From positions 1-12,781 of the forward strand of contig CATOLK010000021.1 in assembly GCA_951801155.1 (NCBI GenBank): DNA of 12,781 nt, written 5' to 3'. How positions within the stretch are numbered: the first letter of the stretch is position 1; the number at the start of each line of letters is the position of its first letter. The stretch comes from an uncultured Rickettsiales bacterium. Lineage in GTDB: Bacteria; Pseudomonadota; Alphaproteobacteria; Rickettsiales; UBA1997. Positions 7,806 through 12,781 of this stretch are shown here, one piece after another. The translations under genes and the position numbers were made by a program. The notes beneath the pieces are model-generated. The model saw only the letters and a program-made list of their open reading frames with translations, searched no databases and was not told the DNA's origin.

Positions 7806-10070
7806 TTAACAACTTACATTAATTGTATTTTGATTATTTTTACCAATTTCACTTGTTAAATTTTGTAAATCATTGCTAAGTTGCCGTTCATATTCTAAAT
7901 CTTTAGAAACAAACTTATCACCAAAAGCACTTTTTAATAATTCTTCGTCTTTTGGTGAAAATTTCCCCTTAAAACTTCCTTTTATTGCAGAAAGCTTTTC
8001 TTTATATAAAATTTTCGTTACTTCTTCTGCAGAAGTTTTATTTATAGTTTTTTTATTATCAACACTAACAATATTACCTAAATTTTTATTTAATTTTCCT
8101 GTTCTTAAAAATGCTATTTTCTGCATATATTCAATTATACCAGGTAAAATTCCTCTTTCTCTACCTATAAGATTATTTATTTCTATCCAATCACAAGCAT
8201 CGCTAGGTATTATAAATGTAACACCCTCAATTGTAATTTTTTCAACAATACTTTCTTTATCCATTGGTCCATAAATTTCTTTAATTTCTTCTTGATTGTA
8301 AACAGAATTTAAATCTTCTAATCTTATTTGTTCTTGAGAAAATGTTGCCTCTATATAATTATCTGTTTTTTCAATAAAATCTTTATATTCTTCACTGTAA
8401 TCATCCGGATATTTAATAGCAATAGTTGCTTTATCATTATTACATTTTATCGCATTATTTTTATCAAATTGATTTCTTACTCTTTCAGCATAATATACAC
8501 TTTCAGAAACATCTTTAAGTTGTTCTTTTGTAATATCTTCTTTTTTTATATTTTTATCAGTATTAATATTTCCATTATCAATTACAGAATCACAAATTTT
8601 ATTTAATACCTCACAACTATTATCGAATTTCGCTTGATCAAATCTTTCGTTAACATTATCAACTTCTATTAAAGAAGAAATATTATTAAATAAATCATCA
8701 CACAACCCTTCTTTGTTTTGTTGTATCATTGAATTATTCAAAGTTGCCTGTTGTAAATATTTCCTACCTTTATCAATATTATCTTTAAAACCCTTAAAGA
8801 AATCTTCTTTTTTTACATCTACATTTTGCTGTTTATTATTATCAACATATATATTTGCAGCTTCTTCTATAAAAAGATTATCTAAAATACCAAACAACTC
8901 ATTTTCTAAGTTTTCTTTACGAATTATTTCTTTATTTTTATCATCTTCATTATTTTTGTCTATATTTCTATTTTTTATATATTTTTCTATAATTTTTCCT
9001 AAATCTTCCTTGGTATTACTATTAGTTTTAATAATGATTGGATTAATTATATTTAAAATTTCATTTTTTGCAGCTTCAATTTTATATTCTTCTTCAGTTA
9101 TATCCAATTTTTCGGCATTATACACAATATCCGCCAGTTTATTACTAAATTTTTTCAAACTTGGAACTATACCTTCTTTATTTTGATTTTCATTATTTTT
9201 TGTATTTAATAAAAATGCTACAGAAAAACCAGTTTTAGATATATTATCATTATCTACACCATTAAATGTTCCAGTTAAGTAATATAAACTTGAAATATAA
9301 TTCAATGTAGTCAAAAAATCATTATTTTGTTTTTGTGACAATCCACCAGACGCTTGTGTATTTAATTGATTTAAACTACCAGTATCCAATGTACCAAACA
9401 TAACTTTATTATTTTTATTTTCTGAAGATGAATTAGTATCATCATTTATTTCTGTATCTCTTTCAACAAAATAATCATGATTTTGTTGATTGTCTGTAGA
9501 ATTTTCACCTTGTTTTTCTACGTTATGTATATTAGTTATATTAATTATAGCATCGAAATCTTGATCTAATGTATTTTCATGCACAAATCCTTTATTGTAA
9601 TCAAAACTTATTCCATCTTTTAAACTTCTCTTTGTAAAATAATGACTATCAACATAACCCGTACTATCACTACCCAAAATAAAATCTTTAAACTGCCCTA
9701 AAAATTCTTCCGCATCTATTTTTAAACCTAATTGTCTATTAAAAGTTTTTAACTCTTTTGATTTTTTTTCATTCTGATACGAATGATAAAGTTTATCAAG
9801 TTTTAAAGTAAAATTATTCTTAGAAAAAATAAAACTAGCATTATCTATTTCTTGATAACTAGAATTAATAATTTTAATCAAATCATTAAAGCTTGTTTCA
9901 GTAAGATTTAAAATATCTTCAAGTTTTTTAATTTTAATTAAATCATTAAAATTGATATTCTCAGAATCTTCACGATCAAGATTCCTATAATTATAATTAA
10001 TAAATAATTGTACAATTTTAACTACTTTATCAGATATTTCATTATAATTTAATGTATCATTTTCTGTCAT
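7806..10070 (-). CDS. Unrecognised 754-residue hypothetical protein
   Basis: I recognise no family in this protein. It appears soluble, without signal peptide or clear membrane helix. Near the N-terminus the motif FNDLIKI occurs twice, exactly 20 residues apart (about residues 41-47 and 61-67); the underlying DNA at 9871-9890 and 9931-9950 matches at 19 of 20 bases. Residues about 190-235 are a polar Asn/Asp/Ser/Gln linker, followed by a possibly folded segment containing YISSLYYLTGTFNGV and FSVAFLLNTK. Residues about 340-420 are highly charged and helical. The C-terminal third holds more varied sequence such as VTFIIPSDACDWIEI and IGRERGILPGIIEYM, which may be a folded domain, and ends in Val-Ser-Cys. 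The ATG has a good ribosome site, GAGG five bases upstream. It follows the preceding gene by 32 bases, so the two are probably co-transcribed. Removal of one copy of a 14-bp duplication upstream would put it in frame with that gene. Confidence 0.8.
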   Translation of the reverse strand: MTENDTLNYNEISDKVVKIVQLFINYNYRNLDREDSENINFNDLIKIKKLEDILNLTETSFNDLIKIINSSYQEIDNASFIFSKNNFTLKLDKLYHSYQNEKKSKELKTFNRQLGLKIDAEEFLGQFKDFILGSDSTGYVDSHYFTKRSLKDGISFDYNKGFVHENTLDQDFDAIINITNIHNVEKQGENSTDNQQNHDYFVERDTEINDDTNSSSENKNNKVMFGTLDTGSLNQLNTQASGGLSQKQNNDFLTTLNYISSLYYLTGTFNGVDNDNISKTGFSVAFLLNTKNNENQNKEGIVPSLKKFSNKLADIVYNAEKLDITEEEYKIEAAKNEILNIINPIIIKTNSNTKEDLGKIIEKYIKNRNIDKNNEDDKNKEIIRKENLENELFGILDNLFIEEAANIYVDNNKQQNVDVKKEDFFKGFKDNIDKGRKYLQQATLNNSMIQQNKEGLCDDLFNNISSLIEVDNVNERFDQAKFDNSCEVLNKICDSVIDNGNINTDKNIKKEDITKEQLKDVSESVYYAERVRNQFDKNNAIKCNNDKATIAIKYPDDYSEEYKDFIEKTDNYIEATFSQEQIRLEDLNSVYNQEEIKEIYGPMDKESIVEKITIEGVTFIIPSDACDWIEINNLIGRERGILPGIIEYMQKIAFLRTGKLNKNLGNIVSVDNKKTINKTSAEEVTKILYKEKLSAIKGSFKGKFSPKDEELLKSAFGDKFVSKDLEYERQLSNDLQNLTSEIGKNNQNTINVSC

Positions 10071-10075
10071 ATTTA

Positions 10076-10079
10076 CCTC
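10076..10079 (-). promoter_or_regulatory. Shine-Dalgarno site of the 754-residue gene
   Basis: On the minus strand GAGG precedes the ATG at 10070 by five bases (TGAGGTAAATATG). It is the clearest ribosome binding site in the window, since polA shows none. It supports independent translation starting at this ATG even though the frame could be joined to the gene upstream. Confidence 0.7.
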
Positions 10080-10102
10080 ACTATTTATTGTTAATATATT
10101 AT

Positions 10103-12781
10103 TTAAGCTATCATTAATATTATATTGTAATACTTATATTGTAATACATTTTGTTCGTTATCATCAGTTTGTGTCATCGTATCGGAATTAACTATATCAG
10201 TTTCAAATTTATTAAATGAAACACTTTCACTTATCTGTAAATTCATATTAATATTCGGATCACTAAAATCATACGCATTTTTATCAGATATATTTAAATC
10301 ACTTTTTTTTGTATTAATCGACATATCTGTATATTTTTTGTCTTTTCCAACTTGCACCCCCGTATCTATTTTTAAATTACAATTATTTTCTTCTTGCTGT
10401 ATAAGTTTCAATATTTTTATTTGTTCTTCTATTTTTTCTTTTGTTATCTCATTATCTTCCAATTGTTGCTGTACAGATTTTTCTAAATCTAAAATTTGTT
10501 CACCTAAATATTCTTCAAATATATTATCACTATTATTTTCTGAATTTAAACTAAAATTGTTTTCATCCTTTTTTAACAATTTATTCTTATTATCTTTAAA
10601 AGCTCTTATTCTTTCAGAAAACACATTTGCCAAATGTACAATATTTTTATTAAAATTTTCTATTCTAATTTTTTGTTTTTCTATTTCTTCTTTTATTTCT
10701 CCCAATTCCCTTAATTTATCTAGGATTTTTTCTTTATCAATTTCTTTTGACTCTTGTATAAATTGTAAGATTTGAATTGGTATTTCAAATAACATTAATA
10801 ATAAAATTTTATTTTTTCGATTTATTTCTTCATTTTCCAATTTTAAATTACGTAATTGTTCTCTAAAATCATTCAAATAAGAATTATCAACAGTATTTAT
10901 TGAAAATGATTGAACATTTTCTAATTTTAAATTTGCATCATTTTCTCGTTCTTTTAATGATATATTAGAAGGTTCCGTATTTGTTATTTCTAATTTTTTA
11001 ATCCCTCTTTCATTAATTGAAAAATTTTGTACATCATTATCTACAGTTAAATTACTATCAGTATTATTTCTTGAAAATATTTCATTATTAGTTCCTAATG
11101 TTAAATGTTTATTATTTTTTTCTTGTATAATATCAATATTATTACCTTCAGGCTTAACAATTTTTAAATTTTGTTCTTTCGGTTTTATATCTATAGTAGG
11201 ATTTAATTTTGATAACTCAATTTTCGTTATTTCCTGAGGAATATTGGTATTTACTATGTCATTATCTAAAATAGCTAATTTTTCTTTTTCTTCCGGTTTT
11301 ATATATATATTCTCTACATCTTTTTTAAAATCAAAAATTATTTGTTGTTTTGTTTCATTAATTGAAAAATTTTGTATATTTTTTTCTATATTTAAATTAT
11401 TTTTTTGTTCCATATTAGTTTGAATTTCCATATCTTTTTGTTCTTTATCTTCCTTTGATACGAATTCCATGCCATCTATCTCTAAAAGTAATTCCTTTTT
11501 AAGTAATTCCTTTTTATTTTCTGTTTTTATTATCTGTTGATTTGATTCTGAACCTTCCTTTTCTACTGGTTGTGCTGATGTTGATAGTTGAACTGGTTCC
11601 GGTTTTGGCAAAATTGGCGATTGTACAGATTTTGGCGGTTGAGTTGGTGTTTGACCCGGTTCTAAGCCTTCCTTTTCTGCCGGTTGCGCTGGTTTTGGTG
11701 TTTGACCCGGTTCCAAACCTTCATTTTTTGCCGGTTGTACTGATTTTGGCGGCTGAGCTAGTTCCGGTTTTATTGGTTTTGGTGGTTGAACTAACTCTGG
11801 TTTTAATGAAATTGGACATTGCGCCGTTTTTATTGAAATTGTTAGCTGTTTTTTTGGTTTCGATGGTTGTTGTATACAATCCATTTCTAATGGTACTATT
11901 TCAGTTTCTTCATCAACTTTATTTCTAACTTCATTAATTTCTTTATCATTACTTAATTCATTTTCTTCAATTTTTTTCCCCAAGAGATAATCAAGATTTA
12001 TTTTAGCTATTTTATCACCACATCTACATGCCTCTTTAAAACAATCTATAGCTTCCTTAAGACATCCTTTACTACAATATATAATAGCTAAATTATTACA
12101 AGTCTTACAATACAATTTATTATGTACTTTATCTTCAATATTATTAATCACTTGTTTATAATAATCAATTGCCTTATCTAAATTTCTTTCAACAACTATT
12201 CCATTTTCATAACTAAAAGCCAAATTATAAAAACCTACCATTTTCATATTAGCTTCTAAAAAGTTTTCTATAAAACTCTCAACAACCGTCTCATTTTTTT
12301 CTTTTTCACTACTAAAAATTAAATCATAAAAACCTTTTTTTCTTACAAATGATTGATATTCATTTATTTCTCTTACAAAATCATTTTTAGTAAAATTTTT
12401 TGTTCCAAATTTATTAGAAGTAAAAGTTATTTCACAAGAATCTTTCATCTCATTTATAAAATCATCGATAGAATAACTTTCAATTATTTTGCCATTATTG
12501 TCTAAAAAACCTATTTTATAACAATAACCATTTAACATATTAGGATTTGAAAAACGTATATAATAATCACAAACTTTATTCTTTCTATTAGTAAATGTCA
12601 CCGTATGGCAAGCATTATTTATAACTGGATTTAGATTTAAAAAATCATTTTTACGCTTATTTTTATTATCTTTAAAAAATTTTAAATTGGCAATATTCAT
12701 ATTATTTTTAGGTATTTTTCTGATTTTTTCTTTTTCTTCAAAATTCGTTTCTATTTCTTTGATTTTTGACAGATATTCATA
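10103..12781 (-). CDS. Mosaic Sel1/TPR, Pro-rich repeat and coiled-coil protein, probably 5'-partial
   Basis: From the ATG at 12698-12700 this is 865 residues, but the frame stays open for 27 more codons to the window edge, those codons look similar in composition, and no ribosome site precedes the ATG; the true start may lie outside. Numbering from that ATG: residues 1 to about 140 are unrecognised; about 153-238 are Sel1/TPR-like (LAFSYENGIVVERNLDKAIDYY, then LKEAIDCFKEA) with seven cysteines at 198, 201, 209, 213, 220, 225 and 227; about 277-385 are Pro-rich, with QPPKP and repeated EGLEPGQTP; about 390-600 carry three copies of QNFSIN or QSFSIN (near 441, 555 and 594); about 607-700 and 727-773 are coiled coils; the tail is polar. 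This looks like a scaffold or host-interaction protein, but no enzyme domain is seen. It lies 32 bases upstream of the next minus-strand gene. Its last codons fall in a 14-bp tandem duplication, so the C-terminus may be altered. Confidence 0.8.
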   Translation of the reverse strand, partial: YEYLSKIKEIETNFEEKEKIRKIPKNNMNIANLKFFKDNKNKRKNDFLNLNPVINNACHTVTFTNRKNKVCDYYIRFSNPNMLNGYCYKIGFLDNNGKIIESYSIDDFINEMKDSCEITFTSNKFGTKNFTKNDFVREINEYQSFVRKKGFYDLIFSSEKEKNETVVESFIENFLEANMKMVGFYNLAFSYENGIVVERNLDKAIDYYKQVINNIEDKVHNKLYCKTCNNLAIIYCSKGCLKEAIDCFKEACRCGDKIAKINLDYLLGKKIEENELSNDKEINEVRNKVDEETEIVPLEMDCIQQPSKPKKQLTISIKTAQCPISLKPELVQPPKPIKPELAQPPKSVQPAKNEGLEPGQTPKPAQPAEKEGLEPGQTPTQPPKSVQSPILPKPEPVQLSTSAQPVEKEGSESNQQIIKTENKKELLKKELLLEIDGMEFVSKEDKEQKDMEIQTNMEQKNNLNIEKNIQNFSINETKQQIIFDFKKDVENIYIKPEEKEKLAILDNDIVNTNIPQEITKIELSKLNPTIDIKPKEQNLKIVKPEGNNIDIIQEKNNKHLTLGTNNEIFSRNNTDSNLTVDNDVQNFSINERGIKKLEITNTEPSNISLKERENDANLKLENVQSFSINTVDNSYLNDFREQLRNLKLENEEINRKNKILLLMLFEIPIQILQFIQESKEIDKEKILDKLRELGEIKEEIEKQKIRIENFNKNIVHLANVFSERIRAFKDNKNKLLKKDENNFSLNSENNSDNIFEEYLGEQILDLEKSVQQQLEDNEITKEKIEEQIKILKLIQQEENNCNLKIDTGVQVGKDKKYTDMSINTKKSDLNISDKNAYDFSDPNINMNLQISESVSFNKFETDIVNSDTMTQTDDNEQNVLQYKYYNIILMIA
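10120..10147 (-). repeat. Perfect 14-bp tandem duplication at a gene junction
   Basis: The 14-base unit GTATTACAATATAA (minus strand) occurs twice head to tail, at 10147-10134 and 10133-10120. It lies in the last codons of the upstream gene. Fourteen is not a multiple of three, so gain or loss of a unit shifts the frame. With one unit the frame runs without a stop through the 32-base gap and into the ATG of the downstream gene. Confidence 0.9.
11008..11376 (-). repeat. Two 24-bp identical repeats encoding QNFSINE
   Basis: The same 24 bases occur at 11008-11031 and 11353-11376. On the minus strand they encode the segment around QNFSINE at residues near 441-449 and 555-563. A third, diverged protein copy, VQSFSINT, lies near 10891-10918. 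They belong to a longer degenerate motif, NLxI followed by VQxFSIN. Confidence 0.75.
11646..11747 (-). repeat. 51-bp tandem repeat coding a Pro-rich 17-residue unit
   Basis: Two copies beginning at 11646 and 11697 (51-base period) share GGTGTTTGACCCGGTTC and a CCGGTTG end on the plus strand, and encode variants of QPA-K/E-N/K-EGLEPGQTPKPA on the minus strand. Degenerate relatives, including QPVEKEGSES and KPEL-V/A-QPPKP, flank them from about 11543 to 11870. Local GC is visibly higher than in the rest of the gene, through repeated CCGGTT. Confidence 0.75.

Noticed and set aside
10740..10815. A possible transmembrane helix, LLLMLFEIPIQILQF, in the mosaic protein.
   Set aside because: It contains Glu and Pro, is short and lies within a coiled-coil region, so an amphipathic helix is more likely.
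1..12781. Search for CRISPR arrays, tRNA or rRNA genes, insertion sequences and toxin-antitoxin pairs.
   Set aside because: No regularly spaced repeats, cloverleaf-like segment, transposase motifs or small paired ORFs were seen on either strand.

Overview
The window is strikingly AT-rich, with poly-A and poly-T tracts throughout, Lys/Asn/Ile/Glu-heavy proteins and all visible stop codons TAA or TAG. It carries one conserved housekeeping gene, DNA polymerase I, among large proteins built from ankyrin, TPR/Sel1-type, coiled-coil and low-complexity segments. This mixture suggests an obligate intracellular bacterium. The polymerase resembles the alphaproteobacterial type, and a Rickettsiales- or Holosporales-like symbiont is my best inference. 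No taxon can be fixed by reading alone.

Layout. Left part, plus strand: a 5'-truncated gene (2-919) encodes two hydrophobic helices, ankyrin-like repeats and a long charged coiled coil. After a 187-base gap with a candidate terminator and a good sigma70-type promoter comes polA (1107-3857). A perfect 16-bp hairpin at 3863-3902 ends it and separates it from the convergent right part.

Right part, minus strand, read from the right edge leftwards: an at least 865-residue mosaic protein (10103-12781, open to the window edge); a 754-residue protein that I do not recognise (7806-10070), 32 bases downstream with a clear ribosome binding site; then, behind its own near-consensus promoter, a 1230-residue TPR/Sel1-type repeat protein (3914-7606). 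The first two look like one transcription unit. The third is separately promoted, in a 199-base gap that also holds an 11-bp inverted repeat.

How they fit together: polA is core genome. The other four proteins are lineage-specific, repeat-rich and of the kind often used by intracellular bacteria in host interaction, but no secretion signal or enzymatic domain was recognised in them, so an effector role is inference.

The most notable observation is a perfect 14-bp tandem duplication at the junction of the two right-hand genes. Removing one copy would join them in one continuous frame of more than 1600 codons. The upstream gene also contains a degenerate repeat of the form NLxI...VQxFSIN, a 17-residue Pro-rich tandem repeat with locally raised GC, and a cluster of seven cysteines within its Sel1/TPR-like segment.
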